A DNA stretch of 64,000 bases from Pseudomonadota bacterium (GTDB taxonomy: Bacteria > Pseudomonadota > Gammaproteobacteria > Steroidobacterales > Steroidobacteraceae), in the NCBI GenBank assembly GCA_021785405.1, contig JAJYFF010000001.1, positions 62,001 through 126,000 on the forward strand, read 5' to 3'. Below the pieces are notes generated by a model, which did no database searches, was not told the origin of the DNA, and saw only the letters and a program-made list of their open reading frames with translations. The translations under genes and the position numbers were made by a program. Below are positions 37,330 to 47,811 of this stretch, piece after piece (position 1 is the stretch's first letter; each line of letters starts with the position of its first letter).

Positions 37330-38075
37330 CCTGCGCGCCGAGCCGACTGGCGAGGCGTCACCGTGTCGTCTGCAATGGCTTTCCCAGACATAGGGCACCC
37401 AGCTGGCCGTCGATGCTGAAGGGTGCCCAGCGCGATTCGCTGGCGTGGTGCCGTCGCGGGATCGGTGCACGCGAGCTGCGCTGTAATAGAGTCTGACAGC
37501 GTCGAGCTTCCGGTGCAGATCGATCGAATTCCAGAAGAACGTGCGATCGAGGAATTCGCGCCGGATCGTCCCGATCGGTCGTTCGACGAAAGGGTGCGAC
37601 ATCGGGGCATACGGTGCCGGGCCGTCGATGTACTCGCCGCCGACGCCAAAGCCGACGATACGCCGCGTGAAAACATCGATGACCCCAAGGACTCAATGGC
37701 TGCGAAGCAGGATGGACTCGCAACGACACTGGTCCACGCTCCAGAGGCTGTCCTTGGTTTGCGCGATGAAGGTGAGCCAGGAGGGGCCGGAAGCGCCTGG
37801 ATGTTCCGGGCAATAGTGTTTTGCGAGCACCCGGCGGACGACATCCTTATCATTCGGCACGCAGTATGCGTGCGAGATCTGCTCGGCAATGCGTTGATTC
37901 CCGAATCGGGGGTTGCGGCGCTTCATCTCGAGGATGGAGGCGACGATTTACTGCGTCGGGCTCCCGTGGACGAGAACAGGCGCCGATATTTTCGATCGAG
38001 CAGCTCGTCGAGCCAGGCGATCAGGGAGACCAATCAGCACAAGACTGCTCGTATGCGGGGTCCCACGCCATGATC
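37330..38075 (-). pseudogene. Frameshifted/deleted integrase-core (rve) transposase remnant
   Basis: Fragments in different minus frames: NPRFGNQRIAEQISHAYCVPNDKDVVRRVLAKHY...PSWLTFIAQTKDSLWSVD and SHPFVERPIGTIRREFLDRTFFWNSIDLHRKLDAVRLYYSAARVHRSRDGTTPA. Confidence 0.7.
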
Positions 38076-38129
38076 GGCGAATTCGCACCCGACACGTCGT
38101 TACCCCGATACTTGCTTGTCGCGAGGGAT

Positions 38130-39845
38130 TCAAGAGGCGAGGCCGATCCTCTTCAAGATCTGACGAAACCTCGGCGTTGCGCGTACGCGATCGAACCTGC
38201 GGTCTGCTTTCAGAATGACCAAGAAGAAGTCGCGTTCCTGGCAGGCCTTCTCGAGCGACTCAAGTGCCTCTGCCTCGTTGCCTAGTCCCAGGCAGGTGAG
38301 CGCGGCATCCACGTGGCACGGACTGCGACGCGCGGGATCCCGCAAGTTGCGGAGAACGCGATGGGCATCTGCAGTCCTCCTGGCCGTTCCGTAGGCATAG
38401 CCGAGAGCTCCCTGCGCCAGCGGCGCGCTCGCCGCTCCGCGGCATGCGCCCTCGAGCACGACAATCGCTTCGTCCAGTCTGCCTTGTTGTCCGAGCGCCA
38501 TCCCCATCGCCAAGTGTGCGCGCAGCGATTGCGGATCCATCACCAAAGCTTGGCGCGCTACTCGGATGGCGGCGTCGGATCGGCCGCACAGGTAAAGCAC
38601 CCCGGCGAGGTTGGCGCAGATGCTCGGCGAATGAGGCTCGAGCCGCTGCGCCTTCCTGGCCTCCCCGATCCCCTCGCGGAATCGCCCCAGCTCCGCGAGA
38701 AGCAAGCCGTACCACTGATGCGTTGTCGCGTGATCGGGCTCAAACTCCAGAATGGTCCTGAACTGCCGCTCTGCGCCCGCCCAATCCCAATCGTAGTGCC
38801 ACCGGACAAAAGCCAGCGCGCTGCGTGCTTCGATCAGTGTTTCGTCCAACTCGATGGCATTCACGGCGGCGACTTTGGCTTTGGGCATCAGACGGCAGGC
38901 CGGGAGCGGCGCCAGCATGGGAAGCAAGGCATAGCTCGCGGCTATTCCGGAATGTGCCGGAGCGTACCCCGGGTCGAGCCGAATCGCCTGCTCGAAGTAT
39001 CGGATCGCCCGGCGGAGTCCGCTTTCCGAGCGCTTGTTCCAGTGATATCGGCCCTGAAGATAACGCTGGTAGGCCTCGGGGCTTTCGGCATACCTCCGTG
39101 AAAGCAGCTTGCGTTGCTGGGCGCCGAACAGCAGCGCCAGCGCTCCCGCTACCTGCTCGGCAACGGAATCCTCAAACTCCAAGAGCTCGGAACGCTTGCC
39201 GTCGAACGACTCCGCCCAAACCAGCGCCCCCGTCTTGGCGTCGAGCAACTGGGCGGTGACCCGCACGCGCCCACCCCACGCCTGCACCTTTCCGCCGAGC
39301 GCGAAAGCTGCAGTGAGCTGGCGCCCTCGACCGAGCGCGCTTCCCCGCGTTCGTGCGGACGGCGAGGCCGTTGCGTTGGGCCGCAACGTGCACTCGCGGA
39401 GAGTGACGACCTTGGTAGTCAGCGCGTCTGTGATGCGCATACCGACTGATTTGTCGGCAAAACTGTTTCCCAGCAACTTGAAGGGCAGGACCACGAGCGA
39501 TTTCTCGCCTCCGATTTTTTCCGGCGGCACCGGCTCCACGGGAGCGGCTAACCGGTAGCCACGTTTCGGAACCGTCTCGATGTAGTGCCTCCCGTCCCGA
39601 AATCCTCCCAGGACTTTCCGCAAATCGGAGACGTGGCGGGCGATGCTGCCCTCTTCAACGAAGCTGCCGGCCCAGACTTCGTCGAGAATGTCCTGCTTGC
39701 TCACGACGGCGCCCTGGCCTCGCGCCAGGACTCGGAGGATTTCGAACGCCTTCGGGGTCAGAGGGACGCGTTCGACCCCGCGGAGCAGAACGCCGGACTC
39801 CGGACCGAGAAGGTATGGGCCGAATCGCAACGATGCCTGCCGCAC
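38130..39845 (-). CDS. Winged-helix (OmpR/CadC-type) DNA-binding protein with TPR repeats
   Basis: LRFGPYLLGPESGVLLRGVERVPLTPKAFEILRVLARGQGAVVSKQDILDEVWAGSFVEEGSIARHVSDLRKVLG; C-terminal TPR; GTG start assumed. Confidence 0.85.
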   Translation of the reverse strand: MRQASLRFGPYLLGPESGVLLRGVERVPLTPKAFEILRVLARGQGAVVSKQDILDEVWAGSFVEEGSIARHVSDLRKVLGGFRDGRHYIETVPKRGYRLAAPVEPVPPEKIGGEKSLVVLPFKLLGNSFADKSVGMRITDALTTKVVTLRECTLRPNATASPSARTRGSALGRGRQLTAAFALGGKVQAWGGRVRVTAQLLDAKTGALVWAESFDGKRSELLEFEDSVAEQVAGALALLFGAQQRKLLSRRYAESPEAYQRYLQGRYHWNKRSESGLRRAIRYFEQAIRLDPGYAPAHSGIAASYALLPMLAPLPACRLMPKAKVAAVNAIELDETLIEARSALAFVRWHYDWDWAGAERQFRTILEFEPDHATTHQWYGLLLAELGRFREGIGEARKAQRLEPHSPSICANLAGVLYLCGRSDAAIRVARQALVMDPQSLRAHLAMGMALGQQGRLDEAIVVLEGACRGAASAPLAQGALGYAYGTARRTADAHRVLRNLRDPARRSPCHVDAALTCLGLGNEAEALESLEKACQERDFFLVILKADRRFDRVRATPRFRQILKRIGLAS

Positions 39846-40132
39846 CGCCGTCTCCCGGAAAAGGTAAGAATTCTGTAAGGACTTCCGGCCGGGCTGTCTG
39901 GTAGAAATCCTGGCACAGAACGGCCGGGGGCAAAAGTGAATTCTCACGCGCCGGGGCGAGTGTGGACTGTGTCCAGCATCAGCCTGGAAAAAAGGGCCTA
40001 CCCCAGATTCCTAGTGGCATTGTTCATCAAAATCAAGCTCTTGATTATGCGCGTAGTCCACGACCCGAAGCCGACGGCCGGCCCGACATGGGCATTTGGT
40101 AACTCCGAAGAACCAATCGCAGGAGGTGCAAC

Positions 40133-40726
40133 GTGACACCCAAGCTCAGAATCAGCCTCTGCCTTACATTGGTCGCTGCCCTTTCGTTTGTGGCCAGCCA
40201 CGCGCGGGCGCAGCAATGCTCCACACAGACCACGAAGGGAAGATACGTAGTGGTTGCCTCCGGGTTCCTTACGCCGCCAGGGGCGGTCTCACTCGCCCCC
40301 GCGAAGTTGCTCGCTACTGCTACCGCTGATGAAACCGGGCACTTCACGGGAAGCGGAACGCTGATGGTCGGCGGTGGTCCGGCCGTGACCCAGACAGTCG
40401 ACGGCATGGAAATGATCAACAGCGATTGCACGGGCACGATCACCTATGCGACTTATATCAACGGCCAACTCGTTGGAAACTTGGACTTCAACTTCATCGT
40501 TTCGCAGCATGGAAACCGAATCGACGGACTTGCGGTAGACACCGGCACAGTCTTGGCCGCCGTACTGACGCGAATATCGCGCAAGCACGAGGCTAGCGAT
40601 GCGGATACATCGCGATCCACAAAGGCAAAGCCCGCGACGACACTGGCGCGCCTACGGCCGAAGGCCCTACCCCAGGAACCTGCCGCGCAAGAATCTACAC
40701 CGAGAGCCGCGCGTCAATCAGGATGA
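40133..40726 (+). CDS. Secreted hypothetical protein
   Basis: Signal peptide MTPKLRISLCLTLVAALSFVASHARAQQ. Confidence 0.6.
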   Translation: MTPKLRISLCLTLVAALSFVASHARAQQCSTQTTKGRYVVVASGFLTPPGAVSLAPAKLLATATADETGHFTGSGTLMVGGGPAVTQTVDGMEMINSDCTGTITYATYINGQLVGNLDFNFIVSQHGNRIDGLAVDTGTVLAAVLTRISRKHEASDADTSRSTKAKPATTLARLRPKALPQEPAAQESTPRAARQSG

Positions 40727-40740
40727 GAAAATCTGCCCGG

Positions 40741-40779
40741 GCGGGGAGCTTCGACGACGTCGTCAGAGAAGCTTCCCGC
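40741..40779. terminator. Large hairpin gcggggagcttc-gacgacgtcgtc-agagaagcttcccgc
   Basis: 12-bp arms with one G:T mismatch around a perfect 12-bp inner palindrome; 15 bp after the stop at 40726; no T-tract. Confidence 0.5.
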
Positions 40780-40905
40780 CGGTGTCAGCTGCATGTTTCA
40801 GTAGAGAGATAACATTAACGCGATTCGCAAATCCCACGAAGACTCTCCCGGACGGGAGCTCGACTTTCCAACTGTCCCGGGGCCGTTTCCCGGCAGGAGG
40901 GGGAG

Positions 40906-42561
40906 ATGAACGCCACGATGATGCCTTACCCTCTGACGTTGACACACATTCTCGAGCGCTCCGGCAAGCTTTTCCAGAAAAGCAAAATTGTCTCACGGAT
41001 GCCGGACCGGTCGCTGCAACGTCACACCTACGACGATTTCTATCGGTATGCAAGAGCCCTTGCGGAGGGCCTGACACGTCTGGGACTCGTTCGCGGCGAT
41101 CGCGTAGCGACGCTGATGTGGAATCACTATTTTCACCTGGGCGCTTACTTTGGGATCCCTGCTGCCGGCGGCGTTGTCCACACACTGAATCTCCGTCTCT
41201 CGCCGATGGACCTCTCCTTGATCGCAAATCATGCCGGCGACCGGTTTCTGATCGTCGACGATGTGTTGTTGCCGCTGTATGAAAAATTGCGAGCGGCAAC
41301 GAAATTCGAGCGCGTCATCGTTGTGCCACTTACCGGCCAGCCCGTGGCAAAGGAATTCGTGGATTGCGAGGCTCTTCTGCGCGAGTCCGTGCACGACCTG
41401 ACGTACCCGGATCTTGATGAACGCGAGGGTGCGGCGATGTGCTATACCTCCGGAACGACAGGCGTGCCGAAAGGCGTGCTTTACTCGCACCGCGCGCTGG
41501 TGCTTCATTCCCTGGCCATGCTTTTTGCGGACTGCGCGGCATTGGCGGAACGCGATGTGATCCTGCCCGTGGTGCCGATGTTTCACGCCAATGCCTGGGG
41601 GCTGCCTTTCGCGGCACCGATGGTCGGAGCCGGGCTCGTCTTTCCCGGACCTCACCTCGATCCCGAGAGCCTCTTGGATCTCGCAGAGCGAGAACGGGTG
41701 ACCATTGCCGCCGGCGTCCCGACCGTCATGATGGGAATCGCGGACGCGCTGGAAAAGTACGCCGGGCGATGGAAACTCGTACCGGGGCTGCGTCTGATCG
41801 TGGGCGGGTCTGCGCCCCCGGAAGCATTGATTCGACGGCTGGATAAACAAGGGATTCGTCTGGTGCATGTTTGGGGAATGACCGAAGCCACGCCGCTCGC
41901 GACTTGGTGCAACCCGATGCCGCAGATGGAGTGCTGGGATGCGGACGCGAAGTACGAGGTGCGCTCTCGACAGGGCAGACCGCTGCCACTTGTGGACCTG
42001 CGGGGAGTAGGGACCGAGGGCGAAGTTCCCTGGGATGGCAAGACACCCGGTGAGCTGCAGTTGCGCGGGCCCTGGATCGCTTCCAGTTATTTCAATTCCC
42101 CGGATGAGCAAAGCAAGTGGTCCGACGACGGATGGTTCCGTACGGGCGACGTCGCCACGATCGACCCTGACGGGTACGTTCGTATCCTTGACCGTTCGAA
42201 GGACATCATCAAGTCCGGCGGGGAATGGATCAGCTCGGTCGACCTCGAGAATGCGCTGATGGCCCACCCGGCAGTGGTGGAAGCGGCGGTCATCGCCGTC
42301 TTCCATCCGAAATGGCAAGAACGACCTCTGGCCGTCGTTGTCCTGCGGGAGGGGGCCAGCGCCACTGCGGAGAATCTCCGCGAGCTGTTAGCCGGCCGGT
42401 TCGCCAAGTGGCAGCTTCCGGACGCGTTCGTGTTCGTGAAGGAAATTCCTCATACCTCCACCGGCAAGATATTCAAAGCGATACTCCGGGAGCGGTTCAA
42501 GAACCTGCGGGCTGACGCAGAGAACCACTTCGCTTGCATGGGCCTGCAGCCGGAAACTTGA
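40906..42561 (+). CDS. Fatty-acyl-CoA synthetase (AMP-forming)
   Basis: CYTSGTTGVPKGVLYSHRAL, GWFRTGDVATIDPDGYVRILDRSKDIIKSGGEWISSVDLE, IPHTSTGKIFK. Confidence 0.95.
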   Translation: MNATMMPYPLTLTHILERSGKLFQKSKIVSRMPDRSLQRHTYDDFYRYARALAEGLTRLGLVRGDRVATLMWNHYFHLGAYFGIPAAGGVVHTLNLRLSPMDLSLIANHAGDRFLIVDDVLLPLYEKLRAATKFERVIVVPLTGQPVAKEFVDCEALLRESVHDLTYPDLDEREGAAMCYTSGTTGVPKGVLYSHRALVLHSLAMLFADCAALAERDVILPVVPMFHANAWGLPFAAPMVGAGLVFPGPHLDPESLLDLAERERVTIAAGVPTVMMGIADALEKYAGRWKLVPGLRLIVGGSAPPEALIRRLDKQGIRLVHVWGMTEATPLATWCNPMPQMECWDADAKYEVRSRQGRPLPLVDLRGVGTEGEVPWDGKTPGELQLRGPWIASSYFNSPDEQSKWSDDGWFRTGDVATIDPDGYVRILDRSKDIIKSGGEWISSVDLENALMAHPAVVEAAVIAVFHPKWQERPLAVVVLREGASATAENLRELLAGRFAKWQLPDAFVFVKEIPHTSTGKIFKAILRERFKNLRADAENHFACMGLQPET

Positions 42562-42589
42562 GCTCTAACGCGATAATCGAGCGACGACT

Positions 42590-42830
42590 ACCTTTCACAT
42601 GCTGATGCCCGACGGGGGTATCTGGGCGCAGGGGTGAGGCCGGAGTTCGTGCGCATTGCGGCGCCGACACCGCCGGAGCCGCAGGGGCTGGTCGAGAGGA
42701 TCGGCACGCGCTTAGGGAGGCCGTTGGAGCGGCGCGGTATTCTGGTGCGCAGCGTCGACGATGGCTACCTTGACCTCAAGCCGGAGTCTGAAGAGGACGC
42801 TCTCACCCCACACGATACATGGCGTATATG
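42590..42830 (+). pseudogene. IS91-like transposase fragment
   Basis: HMLMPDGGIWAQG (then stop/frameshift) RPEFVRIAAPTPPEPQGLVERIGTRLGRPLERRGILVRSVDDGYLDLKP resembles the central part of IS91-type transposases. Confidence 0.5.
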
Positions 42831-42970
42831 CCGCATATCGCGCGACGCATTTCCGGGTAATTTCCGCCGAGTCCGGCGGCGGCGGGGCGGCGTTCAGACC
42901 GGGCGAGGCTCTGGCTCTGAATGGCATCGCCATCCGCCGCGTAATCCGCTCGAGGCCGGTGGCCCCATGA

Positions 42971-42996
42971 AAAGGGCGGTCCGGGAACGGACCGCC
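42971..42996 (-). terminator. Rho-independent terminator for 43015-43812 gene
   Basis: On minus: GGCGGTCC-GTTCCC-GGACCGCC followed by CTTTT. Confidence 0.7.
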
Positions 42997-43014
42997 TCGA
43001 TCGCTTCGCGTCGC

Positions 43015-43812
43015 CTAATGTCCTGCCGTGTAGCTGAGATCGGCGTCATATCTGTCGACATGCGAGGAGGAACTCGCGATCGCCGCATTCAGCGCCTTGC
43101 GAATGCCTTGCGCCTTGTCGGCGCCATAGACCTTCGCCATCATCGTCCATAACGGCGGGTTGATCTTCCTGCCGAAGTCCGCCCAGTCCTTGTGCGGAAT
43201 CACCAGTATGAAATCCGGCGCGCCCGAACGGCCATCGTTGACCTCGAACGTCATCGAGTAGTCCGGTCTGTGGGTTTTTGCAAAGGCCGCATAAACCATC
43301 TTGACGGAGTTCTTAAACGCTTCATGGGAGGCGTGTCCGCCCTTGAGCGTGAAAGTCACGACCTTGATCAAGTGGTCGCCCGCATCCACGCCCTTCGGCA
43401 TATTGCTCATACCCGGAGCGAGCGTCATGAATGAGCTGGTCTCGGTCAGCAAATGAGGGTTGACGGAATTCATGTACACCGATTCGCAGGCATGGAACTC
43501 TTGTCTCATCTCATCGAAATCTGCCCAGGTGACCGGATCGGAGACATAGGAATAGGAATATGTGTTGCCGGTCACGTGCGCCCATGCCTTCCACGTGTAC
43601 TTGACGCCATGCTCGCGAAAGCACTGGTTGAGAGCTTTCTCGCCCGCCTCGTAGGCCTGTAGCTGGGCTGGTGCCACCACGTCCGTGTAATCCCGCGTAA
43701 CGTTCGCGTGAGTCATTCCCGCGGCCTGCGCGCCGCCAATATGGATATTCGAGAGAATCGGTCCTGCGCCGTCCCAGATCCGGGAATGATCTTGAGTCGA
43801 GTTGGGCGGCAT
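43015..43812 (-). CDS. Hypothetical protein
   Basis: 265 aa, MPPNSTQDHSRIWDGAGPILSNIHIGG; no family recognised. Confidence 0.6.
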   Translation of the reverse strand: MPPNSTQDHSRIWDGAGPILSNIHIGGAQAAGMTHANVTRDYTDVVAPAQLQAYEAGEKALNQCFREHGVKYTWKAWAHVTGNTYSYSYVSDPVTWADFDEMRQEFHACESVYMNSVNPHLLTETSSFMTLAPGMSNMPKGVDAGDHLIKVVTFTLKGGHASHEAFKNSVKMVYAAFAKTHRPDYSMTFEVNDGRSGAPDFILVIPHKDWADFGRKINPPLWTMMAKVYGADKAQGIRKALNAAIASSSSHVDRYDADLSYTAGH

Positions 43813-43920
43813 CGCATTATTCGACCGGCGGGTCGGCGGCCATGCCAATTCGAGGTTACGGACAGGACAAGGATAGGAGCCGGTATCGACCCCCGATACC
43901 GCGGTCACAGGGAGGAGCAC

Positions 43921-45897
43921 ATGAGTCGTTCGATGCGCTTGGCGGTGACGATGTCGGTGGCGGTGATCGCGATTACTTCGGCGGGAGTGGTGGGCGCGAG
44001 CGCCGGCCCGACTCCCGGCTACGTGCCTCCTCCGCTCGCGATCTACGGCCAGCTGCCCTCCGTCGAGGCTCCAGCTCTCTCGCCGTCCGGTAACCGCCTC
44101 GCGTTCATCGAGCGCAAGGGCAGCCGGCGTTATGTCGTGGCGACGGATCTCCAGTCCCGAAAGCTGCTCGCCGCCACCCGCATCGACAACACCAAGGTAC
44201 GTGCGTTGCGCTGGTACGACGAGAGTCACCTGTTGATCAGTTACTCGTCGACCGCGTATCCGCCTTTCGGCTTTGACGGGAGCGAAGATGAATGGTCGTT
44301 CCTGGTGAGCTGGAACATCGCGAAGAATCGCATGCGGTCGATCACGATGCGGGTCCCCGACGAACAAACGTTCAACACCGTCGCGGGAACTATCGAGAGG
44401 CGCGTCGTCAAGGGCCGAACGAAGCTGTTCGTGGTCGGTGCCTATGTCGACTCCCAATACGTCTATCCGGCGCTGTTCTCGTTCGATTTACATGCAGATC
44501 GGACGAGAATCGTGGCCCGCGCCGATTCCCTGCAGACGGATTGGATCGTCGATGCCCAGGGGCGCGTCGCCGCATCGTACACGTATCATATGCGAGGAAA
44601 GGACGAAGGCGATTGGATACTGCGGGTCCGCCACCAGGGCGAGATGCGGCGGATCGCATCGGGCACGGCCGTCCTCGATCCTCCCAACCTCATCGGGTTC
44701 AGTTACGACGATAAATCGTTGATCGTCTCGTTCGCCACGACGCGGGGGTGGACCTGGAAGCCCCTGCGCCTCGCAACCGACTCGTGGGGTGCCCCCCTTG
44801 CCTCCGGAGAGACCTTCTATGAACCCACTCTCAACCCGTTGACCGGGCAGATCATCGGTGGCGTTGTCGACCCGTCGAATCCACGGCAAGTATTCTTCGA
44901 TCCCGCGCTCGAGGCGCAATGGTCGGCCCTGGTCCGCGCATATGCCGGTGATCGAGTCGATCTCGTGTCTTATTCCGATGATCTCGAACGGTTCGTGGTC
45001 CGAGTCTTCGGTCCGCACTACGGTGACCGTTACCTACTGGTCGATTGGCGTACCGTGGACTCGTACCCGATTGGAAACGTCTACCGCGGTCTGTCGACGT
45101 ACGCCCGCGTCCAGCCGATCACCTATCGGGCTGCCGATGGCCTGAAGATCTCCGGCTTCCTGACGCTGCCGCCGGACCGACCCGCAATCAACCTGAGCCT
45201 CGTCGTGTTGCCCCATGGCGGTCCCGCGGCAACGGACGACGGCGATTTTGACTGGTGGGCGCAGGCTCTCGCCTCGCGTGGCTACGCGGTGTTACAACCC
45301 AATTATCGGGGCTCCGACACCACCGATTCACTGCTGCGCGCCGGCTTCGGGGAGTGGGGTCGGAAGATGCAAACGGATCTCTCCGACGGCGTGCACTACC
45401 TCGTCGGGCGCGGTATCGCGGACCCAAAGCACGTCTGCATCGTCGGTGGTAGCTACGGAGGCTACGCGGCGCTTGCGGGCGTGACCATTCAGACCGGCAT
45501 CTACCGCTGCGCAGTGTCGGTCGCCGGCGTCTCCGACCTCGCGAAATTCCTCGAGTGGACCAACGCGACGATGATGGCGAACCGTAACGAATTCACGCGC
45601 TATTGGGATCGCTACCTCGGCGTCACGGGCCCGAAGGATCCACGTCTGCAATCGATTTCACCGATCGATCACGTGAACGCAGTCTCGGTTCCAGTTCTGC
45701 TGATCCACGGGCGTGACGACGTCGTCGTTCCGTACTCGCAGAGCAAGGAGATGGCCGAGGCGCTGCAGCGTGCCGGCAAATCGGTGCAGCTGATCAGTTT
45801 GCCGCACGAGGATCATTGGTTATCCCACAGTGCCACCCGCGAGCAAATGTTGGAGGCCATTGTACATTTTCTCGAACGCAACGATCCGCCCGGCTAG
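43921..45897 (+). CDS. S9-family prolyl oligopeptidase-like peptidase (secreted)
   Basis: N-terminal signal sequence; PNYRGSDTTDSLLRAGFGEWGRKMQTDLSDGVHYLVGRGIADPKHVCIVGGSYGGYAAL (GxSxGG); HGRDDVVVPYSQSKEMAEAL. Confidence 0.93.
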   Translation: MSRSMRLAVTMSVAVIAITSAGVVGASAGPTPGYVPPPLAIYGQLPSVEAPALSPSGNRLAFIERKGSRRYVVATDLQSRKLLAATRIDNTKVRALRWYDESHLLISYSSTAYPPFGFDGSEDEWSFLVSWNIAKNRMRSITMRVPDEQTFNTVAGTIERRVVKGRTKLFVVGAYVDSQYVYPALFSFDLHADRTRIVARADSLQTDWIVDAQGRVAASYTYHMRGKDEGDWILRVRHQGEMRRIASGTAVLDPPNLIGFSYDDKSLIVSFATTRGWTWKPLRLATDSWGAPLASGETFYEPTLNPLTGQIIGGVVDPSNPRQVFFDPALEAQWSALVRAYAGDRVDLVSYSDDLERFVVRVFGPHYGDRYLLVDWRTVDSYPIGNVYRGLSTYARVQPITYRAADGLKISGFLTLPPDRPAINLSLVVLPHGGPAATDDGDFDWWAQALASRGYAVLQPNYRGSDTTDSLLRAGFGEWGRKMQTDLSDGVHYLVGRGIADPKHVCIVGGSYGGYAALAGVTIQTGIYRCAVSVAGVSDLAKFLEWTNATMMANRNEFTRYWDRYLGVTGPKDPRLQSISPIDHVNAVSVPVLLIHGRDDVVVPYSQSKEMAEALQRAGKSVQLISLPHEDHWLSHSATREQMLEAIVHFLERNDPPG

Positions 45898-46016
45898 CGG
45901 CGCTGGTCGCGAACCCGCGGGTGAACTTGACGCGCTTTCACGCGTTATTTGCGCCGCATTCTCGACTGCGTGCGAGGATCACGGCACGCTGAAGTGATCG
46001 GGCCGAGCGGCCGGTT

Positions 46017-46592
46017 TCAGTCGCTACGTCCGAGCAGTGCGCGCTGGAAGGTCACTTGCTCGGGATTTCCTCCCAACCATACCGCGAGCAGGCCGCGCTG
46101 AAAATTTCGTCCCGCGATCGGCGCGCCTTCCGGTCGGCCGTTGAGGCTGAACCGCGTCGTGCCGTCCGGCAGGAAGTCGATCGCGATCAGGTCCCCGTTC
46201 TTGGCTTCGCCGAACGTCCGCATGAGGTCGATCATCGCCGTGACTTTCGGCGCGATCCGCGCTTGCTCGGCCGGCGAATCATTGCGCGCGATCCCCTGGC
46301 GCAGCGCGTCGATCAACTGGCCGGCGTTCAGGTTGCGCGTCAGCGTCATCGATAGACGCTTGGGGCCCGGATCGGTCAGCGCCCGCACGCGATCGGTCGT
46401 CCGCGTCCGCAGGTACAGCGCGCCGACGTAGACGTGGAAGAAGAACTTGGTTCGCAGGCCGGCGCCGTTCAGCACCAACTGCGTGCCGCCGACCTCGGCC
46501 GTGTTGGCGACCCGGATTCCGTCGACCGTGGTCGCACCGGCGCCGCCGCAGAGCGTGGTCGCGAGCGCCACTGTCAATAGCCATTGCTTCAT
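46017..46592 (-). CDS. Chalcone-isomerase-like periplasmic protein
   Basis: Signal peptide; VANTAEVGGTQLVLNGAGLRTKFFFHVYVGALYLRTRTTD. Confidence 0.8.
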   Translation of the reverse strand: MKQWLLTVALATTLCGGAGATTVDGIRVANTAEVGGTQLVLNGAGLRTKFFFHVYVGALYLRTRTTDRVRALTDPGPKRLSMTLTRNLNAGQLIDALRQGIARNDSPAEQARIAPKVTAMIDLMRTFGEAKNGDLIAIDFLPDGTTRFSLNGRPEGAPIAGRNFQRGLLAVWLGGNPEQVTFQRALLGRSD

Positions 46593-46828
46593 CGCGTCTC
46601 TCTCTACTGCCCAGCCGCCGGCGGCGAGTCGTGCCGCCGCGAAGATCACCGCCGCGCTGACCCGAGTCATCGCGGTCGTCAGCGTTTTCGGATCTGCATG
46701 ATAGCGCTCAGGGATCCGTTCGCTCGCGCCAAGGTAAAGAAAAAGACCTCGCGAACAGCGCGGACACGACCCCGAACCGCGCTGGCGGCACCGTGAAGCA
46801 CAAAGTCGCGACGGCGCGGAGCGCCCCG

Positions 46829-47080
46829 CTATAGCTTGGTGACGACGACGCGGCCCTGCGAATTGACGTAGATGTGATAACGCCTGCCGTCCCGGCACTT
46901 GACGCTGTAATCGCTGTCGCCGTTGCGCTTGACCGCGACGATTTTGTCGCAGCGCTTGCCATGCAACGCGATCGTCGCCATCAAGTCCTTGGAAAACGAC
47001 GGACTCTCGGCGCGCGCCGCTTGCGTCGCGCCGAGCAGGGTGGCGGCCGTCACGGCCGCGAGCACAAAATACTGTCTCAT
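46829..47080 (-). CDS. Small secreted hypothetical protein
   Basis: MRQYFVLAAVTAATLLGATQAARAESPS signal; 83 aa. Confidence 0.6.
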   Translation of the reverse strand: MRQYFVLAAVTAATLLGATQAARAESPSFSKDLMATIALHGKRCDKIVAVKRNGDSDYSVKCRDGRRYHIYVNSQGRVVVTKL

Positions 47081-47103
47081 GTCGTCACCTCCAGTGTTCA
47101 TTG

Positions 47104-47811
47104 CTATAGCTGCGCTTTCGCGAATTTCTTCGGATCCGACAAAATCCCCCAAATCGCGCCGCGCGACGCGGCGATGTCCGCGGCAAGCGGCGGGTCGGAA
47201 CCCTGGAGCAGCGACAGCACCTTCATCAGCAAAAGGTCGTAGCGCTGGTGGAGGTCGGCCATCGATGCATGACTTTGGCCGCTGTAGCGCGCCTGGAATT
47301 GGGCCAGCAGATCGTCGACCTGATTCTTCAGCGAGAGCTTGGTGAACAGACCGATCGCGTGGGTGTCGCGAAGCCGCTGTTCCAGGGACTTCAAATCGAG
47401 GTTTCCGGCATGTGCCGGCGGCGCCGCCTTCACCGGCGGCGGCGAGGCAGTCACGTGCGGCGGCGAGGCTGTCACGTGCGGCGGCGACGCGGGCACGGGC
47501 GATCGCGAAGCCGGAGCGAGCCGCGCCACAGCCGGGGGCGTCGCGGGCGTGTGTGGTGACCGGTTCCCCGTCGAGGCCTTCATCTTCGGCAGCGCGCGCG
47601 CCGCCGGCTCTGGCATCGACGCCGGCGCGACCGAGGGACCTGACGGGGTCTCTTCGACCCGGCGGGGCGCCGCCGGCGGCGGCGTCACACGTGTGGGCGT
47701 CGGGCTCGGCGGCCGCAGCGGCGGCACGGGCTGTTGCACGCAGCCGCCGAGCACGCCGATGACCAGCAGGATCGCCGATGCGGCGCGCATCGATGAGCGG
47801 GCAAAGCGCAT
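47104..47811 (-). CDS. Proline-rich putative lipoprotein
   Basis: Lipobox VLGGCVQQP; Pro-rich linker with a 7-aa repeat. Confidence 0.65.
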   Translation of the reverse strand: MRFARSSMRAASAILLVIGVLGGCVQQPVPPLRPPSPTPTRVTPPPAAPRRVEETPSGPSVAPASMPEPAARALPKMKASTGNRSPHTPATPPAVARLAPASRSPVPASPPHVTASPPHVTASPPPVKAAPPAHAGNLDLKSLEQRLRDTHAIGLFTKLSLKNQVDDLLAQFQARYSGQSHASMADLHQRYDLLLMKVLSLLQGSDPPLAADIAASRGAIWGILSDPKKFAKAQL

